64,000 nt of DNA from contig CAKJVC010000068.1 in NCBI GenBank assembly GCA_918026815.1, positions 2,170,001 to 2,234,000 on the forward strand, given 5' to 3'. How positions within the stretch are numbered: the stretch's first letter is position 1; the number at the start of each line of letters is the position of its first letter. This document shows, piece after piece, positions 53,577 to 64,000 of the stretch. Source of the stretch: Chalara sp. BL73. Its lineage: Eukaryota > Ascomycota > Leotiomycetes > Helotiales. The notes under the pieces are model-generated. The model worked only from the letters and a program-made list of their open reading frames with translations. It had not been told where the DNA came from and did not search any database. The position numbers and the translations under genes were made by a program.

Positions 53577-54756
53577 ATGGCGATTCCAAATCGCATCACC
53601 AATATTGCCATTGTTGGTGTATGTGGTGATATCTCTTACCTTCACTCCACCTTCACTCTCCTTCTTGAATGATTCGCTATTTCACGCCCGTATATTCCAC
53701 GCACTGACAAGTCGCAGGCTGGGGGCAATGTCGGCAGCTTCATAACCGCCGCCCTGCTAAATACCGGCAAGCACACGATCACGGCCATCACTCGTCTTGA
53801 CAGCCAGTCCAAGCTGCCAGAAGGGGTGATTTCCAAAAAGGTCGATTACGGCAAGCAAGAAACACTTGTCGATGCACTCAGGGGCCAAGATGCGCTAGTG
53901 ATCACTCTGAGCGCTCTCACTCCGAAAGAGACAGATATGCAGCTCATTAACGCAGCTGCTGAGGCAGGCGTAGCCTGGCTGCTGCCGAATGAATGGGGGC
54001 CCGACAACACGAACGAGGATATAGTCAGAGACGTGTTTCCTTTTCAGCCAAAGGGTGAGGTGTCCCGTTCTCCTCAAAATGACTGGTTTCTTATGAGGCA
54101 ATGGCTTATGGCTTTCAGTGACCATCCGCAATGCCATCGCAGATCTGGGCAAGAGTTCTTATATCGCTGTATCCACTGGATTCTGGTACGAATGGAGTCT
54201 TGCAATTCCTGCGGCCTTTGGTATCGACTTTGCCAACCGCACCGCTACTTTTTTTGACGAGGGAGAGACCAAGGTCTCTATCTCGACGTGGCCTCAGGTA
54301 CGCTCGCCATAGTCACCCAGCATTAGAGCAAGAAACTAACTCTAACAGGTGGGACGTGCCGTCGCCGCTCTTCTCAGCCTTCCCATCGCACCTGAGGGTC
54401 CAAATAAAGAAGCTTTTCTCAACAACTTCAAGAACAAGGTGGTCTATATCAACTCGTTCACCGTCAGCCAAAAAGACATGCTGGACTCTGTTCTTCGTGT
54501 CACGGGAACCAAGGAAGGCGACTGGCGAGTCGAGAAAGAGCTGTCGCGAGAAAGGCACGCCAAAGGTATTCAGGAGATGCAAGAAGGCAAGCGCATTGGC
54601 TTTATGAAGATGATGTATGCTCGTGTGTTCTATCCTGGTGACTGCGGTGACTTTGAGCATAAAAAAGGCACACTCAATGGCTTGCTCAATCTCCCGACCG
54701 AGGACATTGATGAGGCGACAAAGGCTGCGATGGAACGCTCGAAGGCGGCCAACTAG
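53577..54756 (+). CDS. NmrA-like/isoflavone reductase family oxidoreductase
   Basis: Four exons (53577-53618, 53718-54054, 54119-54297, 54349-54756; introns 99, 64, 51 nt) encode 321 residues. The splice after the first 14 codons completes the dinucleotide-binding loop IAIVGAGGNVGSFI. Then come HTITAITRLDSQSKLPEG, VDYGKQETLVDALRGQDALV and LLPNEWGPDN, which match the atypical short-chain dehydrogenase group that includes NmrA and isoflavone reductase. Later TGFWYEWSLAIPAAFGID and TWPQVGRAVAALLSLP are typical. The family binds NAD(P)(H); members are either reductases of secondary metabolites or redox sensors that lack activity. The substrate is unknown. Each junction keeps phase. Confidence 0.9.
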
Positions 54757-55256
54757 GTTGAAGGCGGGTCATTTTAGAATGGAGGCTCCTTTTATTTGAA
54801 ATACAGTGAGCAGTCAAGGGAGCTTGTGAAGCTATGCATACCAAATCCAAAAAGTAGAATAGCTATAAGCTACCATGAGGATCATGGGAATGTTTCAAAT
54901 GTACCTGGATATTTGGTAATGAGAAAATATCACCTGAAAAGAAGTTACTGCAATTGAGAAAGGATTCTCTATTTTGTACGATTGCAATATTCGCAAAAAG
55001 CTTTTATCTTCGGTTTGCCGTGCCGGGCTACCATATATTTGTACAGCAGAATCATATACAGGCTAACGAAGGCAAGCCTCCTCTCAACTATCATCAATGT
55101 CATCAGGACACTATAGCCACCCAAATTATTATTCGATCGGATGCTAAAGCCATCTGTGTTTGATTTATGGGACCTGCTGTAACGAAGAATTAATCTTAGG
55201 CAAGCCCCGATATAGTCATGTTGCCAAGCTATTAATCGACCGATTAACATGTTTGA
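54757..55256. other. intergenic between convergent genes
   Basis: A 500-bp spacer. Opposing frames at 54954-55163 and 54969-55250 overlap and have no recognisable product. Confidence 0.5.
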
Positions 55257-58200
55257 TTACAATTCCACGCTAACTTCTCTACCGCGCATTCGTCCTCTGC
55301 CCTTGACCACGGGCTCTAAATCGGAGTCCTCGCTTGAAGATTCGGGGGAGCTACTCGAATCACTACCAGAAGCGTCTCGGTTCGCAGCATAGAAGGACTC
55401 AGGATAATTCGAAGAATGCACTTTCATATGCTGTGCACCGTGGACTGAAGCGTTGATTTTGGGACCCGCTCTATCACGAAGAGAGGGTTCAATAAAAGCT
55501 TGATCTTCACCAGCTTGTAAATCTCCTTTGGCTCCCTGTGCGCTGTGAATCTTATCATCATCAGCAGTAAGTTCAGCTTCAGAGCTTTCCTCGGCAGCAC
55601 TCTCATACGCAGCATTGTCCTCGACATCAGTTTCTTCAACAAGTTCTTCAATAACATTTTCGTCCTCAGGAACAACTTGTATACCATTAATGGCAGCATA
55701 TCGAAGCTGGGGATCTAATGGGAGCATCTCCACGTGACCAAAGCTCACGGCTTCACCAACAGGGTATGTGGCTCTAGTCGGAGCTTCATCATCACTGATG
55801 TCATCTTCAATAACCCTCTCTGCGCTCAAAACCTGGCTTTTCCTAGGTTTGACGAGGGGTGACTTCGCCTTCCTGGTTGGGGCCTTTCCGTAGGTCTGAG
55901 CTTGCTTGCGTTTCCTGGCAGTTCCGAAAGAGAGAAGATCCTCATCGATTGGTTCGTGTACATTGGTCTCTTGAATGGGATCTCCATCGCCTCTCAGCTG
56001 GTCGATGAGCTTGGTTTTCTTGCTTTTGGCTGCTGATTCTAAAGCTTCTCCACTATGATCGCCTCGTATTCTTCTTTTTGTCTTTCTCATAGATGTGCTT
56101 GATCTCTCACCGTTATTGACTCTCCTACTTCTAGGAACTGAAGTAGACTTGGAATTTCTGCTGATATTGTAGCCTTCTGGCTCATCTGGCACGGATGTCT
56201 CGAAAGCGTCTACCAGTTCATCAAGTATTTCAGTGAACTTCATATGCTCATAACCTTCAACTTTCCTACAAAGTCTGTTTAAGCACACTCTCCATGTCAT
56301 GCGCTTATCGTCCTGCCTCATTTCGAGACGAATCAGGTTCCATGGGATTTTGCTCTCGCTGCTAGCACCACTACCTACGATTGCCCTCAAAAGCTTCAGC
56401 TTCTCATCCGCAGATAGTTGATAGACGCCCTGTTCGCTTCGTTCTACACGCCAAGAATCACCGAGATTCAACGCAGAAACTGGCTCATCATCATCACCGG
56501 AAACCTCACGACGCTTTAGTATTTGCTTCCACTTGCCTCGACATTGTTGGCGACTTCGTGTATGGCCCAATTTGGCGGATACAATGTTCCAGTCAATAAG
56601 TTCTTCAGCATTAGCGTCTGTCTCAATGCCTTGATTGCGGCGATGTTTTCGAATCTGATCTAAGCATTCGCCAATGGCGGACTCGAGCTTTCCCTCCTCT
56701 TCTTGGTCCCATTCTGCATGACGTAGATTATCTCCACAGACAAGGTAATTCCTCCAACGATCACGAACGTCTTCCGGAAATCTATTTAAAGCCTCCCCAA
56801 TCTGTTTCCATTTATTTGGATATGCCTTGAAGGCTGCTATAAGCTCATCGTCTTGCTCTTGAGTCCAACCGCCTCGCTCGAAGTTATGAAATATGCGACG
56901 GCAAGTGTCCATAATTTTCCGCTTTGGCACACCGCTCACTTCATCAACCAGGGCACTCCATAGTTCTACACTATCAGCTTCCCTACCCGATTTGTGAATC
57001 ACATCATTTATCTCTCGTTGTGACCAACCCTTCATAGCTCTGTGGTTTTCAATGACTGTCTTTATAGTTTCGAGAGCTGTGGGATCTATCGTGAACTTCG
57101 ATTTCGGCGTAGCAGCTGTCTTGCTTGCTTCCGAAGCTGGGGTTCTCGGATTTCCAGACTTCGGAGTTTTCGCCTTGGTACGCTGTCTTGGAGTTGATCT
57201 TGAAGGACTGCCCGGTTCATCGACAGGCAAACGGCGCTTGCGACGCTTGCCTGATTCGGATATGGAGAGTGGTTCCTTAAGTGCAGAATAGAAGTCAGAC
57301 TCGTCCAACACATCTGAATCGCCATATGTAGCAGTTGTTGGTGCGGCCTTGACTGTACTGTTCCTCGTTGATGTCAGGCCATTGGCTTGTTCGGAACGCT
57401 CGACAAAGTGCGATGACTCCGATGGAATATCTGCCTCTGGAGATGATGTAACAAATATTCTTATATCGCCATTTGGCGCACCTTTATCCATGCCTCTCTT
57501 GAATCTCTTCCTTGAAGTGTCTGCAGTAGAGCCTGCCTTACGTTTGCCAAGCGCCTTCGTTGAGAGCTGTCTATGCTCTTCTATATGTTCCTCTTTGAAC
57601 GCCGCCGTTTCCTTTAACTCTCGTGAAACATCAGCGGTCTGTTGTATGTCTGTGGTGTCTTCTAGACTACTGTTAAGCATGTTCGGAATTGACATTGGCC
57701 CTCCCGGGACTTCAACAGTTACGCCATTCGGCGAGCCTCTATTCTGCCCCTCATTTCTGTTGTAAATCGAAGGATCGACTTCAGGCTCCTCAATAATCTC
57801 TTCATCGTTCTTATCCTCTGGAGCAACCACAAACCTTGCTTTTGAAGTCTTGTTCCTCTTTCGTGATGCGCCATCAGCCTTTTCAACACGTCTGACTTTC
57901 TCTTGAGGTTTTAGTTGAGAGGAGAGCCCGTAACTATCGCGTGACTCTTGCTGTAATTGGCCATTAGGAAGGTGTTGTCCATAATCCTCCGCCTCTTGTA
58001 TCTCGACGCCGACTATCGGCTCATCAGCCTCCCGATTTGCGGCAGCGCCACGCTTTACTATTTTCTTTTTCTTGCCCTTCTTCTTAGCTTTTGACTTTGC
58101 TTGCTTCTGCACTGGCTCTTCTGCTGCGAGATGCTCAGAGCCCGGCAACCCCTCATACCCCTCCCCACTGTTTGTTTCTTCCATTTGATTATATTGGTAT

Positions 58201-58397
58201 TTCAGATTAGGAACCTCTATGTCCTCAATATCCTGAGTAGAGCCTTTCAAAGTCAGCAAATAGCTAGTCTAAACTCACTATAGTATACGCTCGCACAACG
58301 AAGAACGATACTTACTTGTAGGCTCTTCATCGGGTGCCATGCTTGTAGTTTTTTCAGGAGCTGATGATCCCATGAAGCGATTGAGCAACGACATCAT
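55257..58397 (-). CDS. Reb1/TTF-I-like Myb DNA-binding protein
   Basis: Two exons (58397-58316, 58243-55257; 72-nt intron) encode 1022 residues starting MMSLLNRFMGSSAPEK. The first 430 residues are disordered with many Lys/Arg clusters (KSKAKKKGKKKKIVKR, KRRKRRLP). The DNA-binding block runs from about 430 to 620: GWSQREINDVIHKS, RGGWTQEQDDELIAAFKAY with NKWKQIGEALNRFPEDVRDRW (first clear Myb repeat), then AEWDQEEEGKLESAI and WNIVSAKLGHTRSRQQCRGKW (second). A further repeat-like IPWNLIRLEMRQDDKRMTWR follows. This order matches Reb1/TTF-I, which stops RNA polymerase I at rDNA ends, blocks replication forks and clears nucleosomes. The acidic C-terminus (EELVEETDVEDNAAYE) is unassigned. A telomere/Tbf-type Myb protein is the main alternative. 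Confidence 0.82.
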
Positions 58398-59050
58398 CTT
58401 GCCATCTGTATTAAAATGTTGGCGTTGAGTGCTTGCCACAGTCGATGTTGCGAGGTAGGTTCTGGTGGAATATGTGAATTCTTTCTTTGGAGGTCGCGAC
58501 TGGAGCGCACGGACCATGCGGACTGAAATGCCGCCTGAAGCGCAACTAAAGCTGCTCTTATGCTTGCCCCTTGTTTTTATGTAATACAACGTATTCAAGT
58601 TGATCGGTTTTGCGGGTTTTCATATGCGACCCGACTAGTTGGTTTGCTTTGAATTGTTACTTGCTGGTCTTTTATTTGTTTGACTATCATCTTCTACCAG
58701 ATCTTTATTTAGCTTTTCTATCCTTTCAGCAAGTCTCAACAGCCTTTTCTCTGAATCTACTTTATCCAACGAATTACTAGACTGGGACAATCTAGTAGCC
58801 TCGCCATTGGTGTCCTGTTTTCATCGAGCCAACGTGTTCCTCCAAACGCCTAGTACAACAGGTTTAGATGTATTTGTGGAGCGGGACGAGCCTCGTCAGT
58901 ATTCTTGCCCTCAACTTCTATGTCCAAATTATCAGTTTCAGGATGCTACAGGAAAAGTCAGATTCCAAGAACCGTAGTATTCCGCCCCACGAAAATGCGA
59001 TGTTTACCCACTCTATACTCCTTGTCCAAAATCCAACAAATCCTCCACCT
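58398..59050. other. intergenic: promoter of Reb1-like gene
   Basis: A 653-bp spacer. The frame upstream of 58397 stays open to 58598 with several Met codons; I treat it as leader because it does not resemble the family. Plus frames at 58868-59090 are short and unsupported. Confidence 0.45.
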
Positions 59051-59386
59051 TCATCCAAACCTATTGGCTCTCTCTAAATCAATGTTGTAATCATAATCCT
59101 TTCTCACCTCAGCCTTCACATGCGCTAATTTCAATATATTCACCCGGCTCTTTCTCCCCAATAAGCCCACTTCATTCAACCTCTTTACTCTCAAACCACT
59201 GCTCCAGTCATCCTCGTCCCCTTCAGCCCCATCCCTTACAACTCCCCAAGAAGGGTAATACTTCACAGTAGCCCCAAAGACGAGAAAGTAGTATGCAAGT
59301 CCGAAGGTAGCCCGGCAAGATCTACGGGATGGGTACCATTCGCATTTGTAAAAGTCAACAATATGCTTTGCATGCTCTTTTTCCAT
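59051..59386 (-). CDS. possible small protein, unknown function
   Basis: An uninterrupted 111-codon frame starting MEKEHAKHIVDFYKCEW. It has balanced composition, a Tyr/Phe-rich hydrophobic segment (FGLAYYFLVFGATVKYY) and a charged end (KLAHVKAEVRKDYDYNIDLE). A TATA element (CTATAAATA on this strand) lies 58-66 nt before the ATG, a good promoter distance. No family is recognised, and upstream splicing to a longer frame (MIMTPSIPSF at 59559) is possible but not demonstrated. Confidence 0.35.
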   Translation of the reverse strand: MEKEHAKHIVDFYKCEWYPSRRSCRATFGLAYYFLVFGATVKYYPSWGVVRDGAEGDEDDWSSGLRVKRLNEVGLLGRKSRVNILKLAHVKAEVRKDYDYNIDLERANRFG

Positions 59387-59443
59387 TTAGAATCTCGATC
59401 AAGCTTAAACATATTTAGAGTGAGGAGAATTGCTAGAGTTGGA

Positions 59444-59452
59444 TATTTATAG
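59444..59452 (-). promoter_or_regulatory. TATA-box-like element
   Basis: CTATAAATA on the minus strand, about 60 nt upstream of the 59386 start codon. Confidence 0.4.
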
Positions 59453-59645
59453 CCATGGTTCCAAGAAGGTTCGTCGTGAGGTTCTTCAATTGGTATGTCA
59501 AAACTTGAATAAATCAACACTCGCCATTGAAATGAAGGAATGGAAGGTGTCATAATCATTATTATTTCCCATTGATGAACCTTTCAATTAGTTCTACAGT
59601 TTTCCATTGCCTGTACACCGGTATTCCGAATTACTCATCCATATT

Positions 59646-62600
59646 TCATTGCCCCTTCGACTCCTGACGCAGATTTGAAAAGCTTTTAGCACTTTTGGTT
59701 ATGCGGGCCCTCACATTACCAAACGATCTACTACCTCCAAGCTTATGTTCTTCATTCTCCTTTTTTGCTGCATCCTCCTCCGACACCCGATTTAGACTAG
59801 CTGAGCTTCTTGCTGCCTTGAACATCCGACCATTCAAGCTGCTACCCAATTTCTTAGTCTTAAGCTCTAGCTTGCCTACATTCTTCTCACGTACACTTTC
59901 CTCAGACTCTCGACAACTGTTGAAAGGATTATTCCAAGAATCACTCATCTTAGCCACCAAGCCGCTAGAAGATATAGAGGGTATGGAGGGACGGGAGGGC
60001 TTCTTTTTAAGATTAGAAGGTTTTCCACTCTGTCGCATACTCTCGCCAGCCCTAAGCTCCTCTTTGACTCCCCTGCCGGCAGTGTTCTGTGGCAACTGTG
60101 TAACTCTCTCCTCTTCAACCTTCTCAACTATCTTAGGCTCATAAGCCTCCTTTTCGACTTTCTCAAGCTTTCCAAGCCGTGACACTTCATGGTGTCTGGT
60201 CCTTTTTAAAGCTTCATGAACTTCTTCTGTGACAAGATCTTTCTCGAACTTACGAATTGCTTCCTCTAAGCGAAATTCCTGCTTCTGACGAGTCTCTTCG
60301 ATGGCAGCTGCTAACGCAATCCTGCGAGCCCTGGTACGGGTATGTTCAATTTCACGATCCTCTGCTACTTGTTGGCGATGATGTCTTTGCTCTTTTTGAG
60401 TCAGTTGTTCGTATGTTTTCTCGAACTCTTTCTGCTTGCGATTTTGTCCCCCTTGGGGAATACCATCTGCCTTCCGAAACCTATTCATATTCCGGGCTTC
60501 GTCCTCCTTATTGACTACTACGCATTTTCGACCCTTGGTGCCTTGTGGCCCTAATTTGGCCGCTTGATGACGAGCCTCTTCAGAGTCGATAAGCCTCTTG
60601 TTATGATGCCTCTGTCCGGCGCTGTGGTTGTCTTGAGAATAAGAGGAATTCCCGAACATAGAGATATTTGATGGAATTGTTTTGACCACCTTGTAGGCTT
60701 TCGAGCCGGGCTGAGGTTGAAATGAAGCCTTAACCATCGTCGCAGATACCTCAAAAATACGAATATTCACAACAATATTGCCCTCCAAGTTCTCTCCAAA
60801 CCCAACAGTTTTTTTGGAGTTAGAGACATTCTCTTCATTGCCATTCTCGATATCTTTTGGTGAATACAAGCAACCCTTCAGAGGTGGTTTGGGATTCTTA
60901 GGCGGTTGATAACTACGGACTAATACCAGATCTATTAATTCCATACCTTTAGGACCTTGCAAACTTCGGGCATCGAGAAGTTGGGGAGAGGTTTGTTCAG
61001 CTTCATTCGAAATATGTGGTCTTGAGTAAGATTCTTTAGGGAGTTGAGGCTTTGTGTGGGGTGCTTTTGATCGGGAAAGCTTTGATGAGAGTTGTTCCGT
61101 GGGTGATGCTTTCCATGACAATGCTCGCAAAGAGGTTGCCTTTAAAGAGGAAACTTGGAAAGATGATACTCCCAGAGAAGGCAATTTTGGAGCAAATTGT
61201 TTCGAAGAGGTCTCTCTAACAACAGGCTGCCTCGAAGAGAGTCCTTTCCATTCTTCGGGCGGGGAAGACTTCGTGATAACTCGGATACCCTTATTAACTT
61301 CAATATCAGAAGGCTTCTTTCCATCGACCCTTTGAATCCTGTGAATGCTACGTGGTTTCGACCCTGTATCGCTTGCTAAAGTCGACGGCTTCCATTCTTT
61401 TAAAAGGGGGCTCCTCGGAAGCGGAGCCTCAATTTCTTTTCCTGGCCTTATAGGTCTTGAACATCGTGATTGTGACCGGCTAGTTAGTTGAGGAGGGCTT
61501 GATCGCGAATTTGGTGGACGTGCTGCACTACTCAGTATCAGAGTAGCTCGATGCAATGCACCCCATTGCTTAGATTTGTGCGGGCCGAACGGCAATATGG
61601 AATTTGGGGGTCTGTCTCTTCTCTCTTGCCCAACCTCATGACTGGGAGCTATATATTTATTTATTGTCTCGCGTGCGAACCGTTGATCATGGGTATGCTT
61701 CTGGCTCATTATGAGAGCGTTCGTCGTTGGAACTTGCGTATTAAGTCGTGGACCTGTGGCGTGGATTCGATGTTGAGGCTGTGAGCTATGAGGAGTAGTG
61801 CTCGATGAATATTTAAAATGAACCTTTGATTTATTTGCCTTCCACGGGAATGGAGAGTTGAGTAGTGAACGCGAAGCACTACTCGGAGCCAGTGAAGCCT
61901 GACAGCTCGAGCTAGGACTGGAAGTCTTCAAAACACTTCCTAAGTAAATACTTAAATTTTCTGCTGTCAACGGCATTCGAGAAGTAAGCTGCGGGTGAGG
62001 CGAAGTTGTCCCAGACGCAAATGAATCATTTTCAGTACCCCAAGTACGAGTCGAATCTGAAGCTGCTGAACGATTTCGAACACTCGAAATTGACCTTGGT
62101 ATTTTAGAGAAACTACCTGAGAGAACTCTCAAATTCTTTCTTGTCAGAGGGGCCTGAAATTTCGGCTGTAGACGCGAAGAAGTCGAATTCGAAGAATGAT
62201 CGCCATAGTTTGAACTAGGTTTAGGAGTACTTGAAACATCACCTGCTTTGATTTGGATATTCTCTAATGTCAACGGGGATTGAAAGTTGGGTCGACGACG
62301 GACATTTATGCCCCCTAGGTACAAAACATTGTCTTGAGTGCAGGAGTTAGATTCGGGGCTCATAGAAAACTTTTCATCCTTTCCAGAGACCTCATCCGAA
62401 GTAATAATCTCTCCTCTCGTCGTAGAGGGCTCAGGTTGATCTTTAAAGAGGTTCTGTAGCAGTTGGTGCTGATGGCATCGTGATCGCCAGTTTTGGGCCC
62501 TTCTGTCCTGTGAGATTCCTTTACGTCTATGCCACTCAAATGAAGTCACCGCTCTGAATCGATTTGTACTCTCTTGAACTAGCTTCAAGTACCGCGTAAT

Positions 62601-63476
62601 CTCTCTGTATGTCGTACGCCAGCCATGCTTTAGCCTAAGGTTGTCTGACAGGCTGGAAGTCAGATCATCAAGCGGCCTCCGGTTCTTATTCAGTATAGCA
62701 AGAATAATGTTGAAAAACACGGCTCTGAGTTTCTTGAGATATTCTTGGTCGATCCATTTGTTCGCTAGATGACATACATCTGGTGGGAACAAGGAATTCA
62801 AAAGCGCAATGTGATCTGACGGCAGCTCAACGTGTTGCAGATCTTTGATCATCACCTAATGTTTTATCAACTCATAGAAAAGCTATCGTTTTTGGCGCAA
62901 CATACCCATATTCTCATGTCCACGTGGATGCTAGCATAAATTTGTGCTGATAGTTGTTCTTGCCGAACAGTTTCCGCAAGCCACTGCTTTGCGGGATATT
63001 GTATGAGGTCTCCCGCATCCAAATCCTCCTCTCTGAATCCTAACTTAGCTATTGCCTTCCGAAAGTCAGTTCGACGCAGGGTCTCTAGGTCTTGAAGAAG
63101 ATCAAGGGCTAAAAGTCCGGTGACAGTGTTAGCATATTGCTTGCGCTCGTACTGCTCGCTGGGAAATAGAAGATTGAAGTGCCTCATGAAAGCATCTACC
63201 ACCTCGCCTAGAGGACCTGGAGGATCCATTAGTTCCTCTGGCTTCAGCTGTCCTAGAGTGTCAATGTCCCCAACTGTGAACTCATCCTTAGCATGAGGGT
63301 ATTGGTATGAATGAAATTCTTGCGGCAGACAGGTTGAATATTCCATGCCACATGTTGAATTGGTCGATAGCCTCACCCAAAGACTCGGTGAGTTTTTCAC
63401 AACGACTGATTGAATATAGGCTCTCCTCTGATTGTCCGTCCAATACCGCCACAGCTCTCGTGCTGGGACTTGACAT
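59646..63476 (-). CDS. large charged coiled-coil protein, unknown function
   Basis: Three exons (63476-63377, 63318-62906, 62855-59646; introns 58 and 50 nt) encode 1240 residues. The N-terminal 330 residues look folded: VVDAFMRHFNLLFPSEQYER, GLLALDLLQDLETLRRTDF, LHALLNSLFPP-type helices and LRLKHGWRTTYREITRYL. A Ser/Pro-rich region follows and contains three copies of a PLTxxN motif. Near residues 940-1090 is a long, highly charged helical region (EKTYEQLTQKEQRHHRQQ, RTRARRIALAAAIEETRQK) that should form a coiled coil. The tail is basic and Ser-rich (RMFKAARSSASLNRVSEED). No named family is recognised. The layout resembles cytoskeletal or spindle-pole scaffolds, but that is inference. Confidence 0.78.
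61902..62297 (-). repeat. triplicated PLTxxN protein motif (coding)
   Basis: Within the 1240-residue protein, three segments share [SAM]PLTxxN[IL]xxxxG[DS][VF]xxx: SPLTLENIQIKAGDV, APLTRKNLRVLSGSF and MPLTAENLSIYLGSV. They are spaced 42 and about 60 residues apart and each is followed by a Ser/Pro linker. Confidence 0.7.
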
Positions 63477-64000
63477 CCTTACATTGAATTAGCTATCGCG
63501 CTTTCCATTTTACGATATATACTTGCCATCAACAGCACTGCTCAGCTTTGTTGCCATATTGCGCAAGGGATGAAGATAAATGGCGATGGCAATTGAGATT
63601 GTATTGGAGGCTGAGGGGTCGAGCTTAGCAGGATTCGATTTAAAATTAGACTAGCTGTTCGTATTGGTGGTCAGAGAACAATTGCGATCAAACACCATCC
63701 TTAGCGCGCCTTGTTGACAGGAGAGTCCTAGGTATTTAGTCCTCGCTGTGATGGACTTCAACATGAACTGAACACCTGTTTCTGTATGTTAAAAAGCTTG
63801 ACCGTAGCATCAAGCCTTTGAAACGCAATAGCAACGATGATACAAGCTGTCTCGAAGCATTATAGAAAATTATGATAAAGCGAGCAAGAGAGTTCGCAAA
63901 AATTCAGCCGCGCGTGCTCAGCATGTCCACATTCACGCAATTTGAGCCCTGGATGTCAGTTTTGGGACCCAGAAATTGTCTCCTGGAACTCAATACAGAA
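63477..64000. other. right-end flank, promoter of the 59646-63476 gene
   Basis: 524 bp with no supported gene. It should contain the leader and promoter of the leftward gene. The first ATG of the model is at 63476; no better upstream exon was found. Confidence 0.45.

Overview
The window looks like nuclear DNA of a filamentous ascomycete (Pezizomycotina; a helotialean Leotiomycete is my guess). Protein genes lie on both strands and are split by short introns (about 43-150 nt, GTATGT/GTAAGT donors, CTAAC/CTGAC branch sites). The protein set is typically fungal: class I-like hydrophobin, GH17 glucanase, Dhh1, Lst7, Reb1-like Myb factor, BTB and NmrA proteins. All exon models come from reading splice sites and checking reading-frame phase by eye; no database search was run.

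Layout. 1-13.8 kb is dense and mostly housekeeping: the 3' end of mitochondrial acyl carrier protein, VPS74/GOLPH3, RRP14/SURF6, an unknown fungal protein, a hydrophobin, RAD54, a small membrane protein and a mitochondrial carrier only 52 nt apart. 13.8-17.4 kb is gene-poor and holds a decayed F-box-like gene. 17.4-32.9 kb is dense again: a beta-trefoil lectin-like protein, a four-exon unknown protein, proteasome ATPase RPT3, LST7, DHH1, primase PRI1 and a BTB protein.

32.9-53.5 kb is largely accessory and AT-rich. Long stretches without convincing genes (38.9-44.6 and 48.0-51.6 kb) separate a secreted GH17 glucanase, a small nuclear-type unknown, a Mid2/WSC-like single-pass membrane protein, a 560-residue unknown and a 226-residue unknown. 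It also carries microsatellites, a diverged tandem repeat and a perfect AT hairpin. 53.5-64 kb returns to dense genes: an NmrA-family oxidoreductase, a Reb1/TTF-I-like Myb factor, a possible small gene with a TATA box, and a 1240-residue unknown with a triplicated internal motif.

Functional themes: RAD54 and PRI1 both act in DNA replication/repair and both have MluI cell-cycle box motifs (ACGCGT) just upstream, suggesting shared G1/S control. Hydrophobin, GH17 and the Mid2-like protein are surface or wall functions. RRP14 and the Reb1-like factor belong to ribosome and rDNA biology. I found no transposon, CRISPR array, rRNA or convincing tRNA. Nothing here amounts to a clearly new multi-gene system; the best leads are the tight small-ORF/carrier pair, the PLTxxN repeats, the atypical hydrophobin and the MCB-marked promoters.
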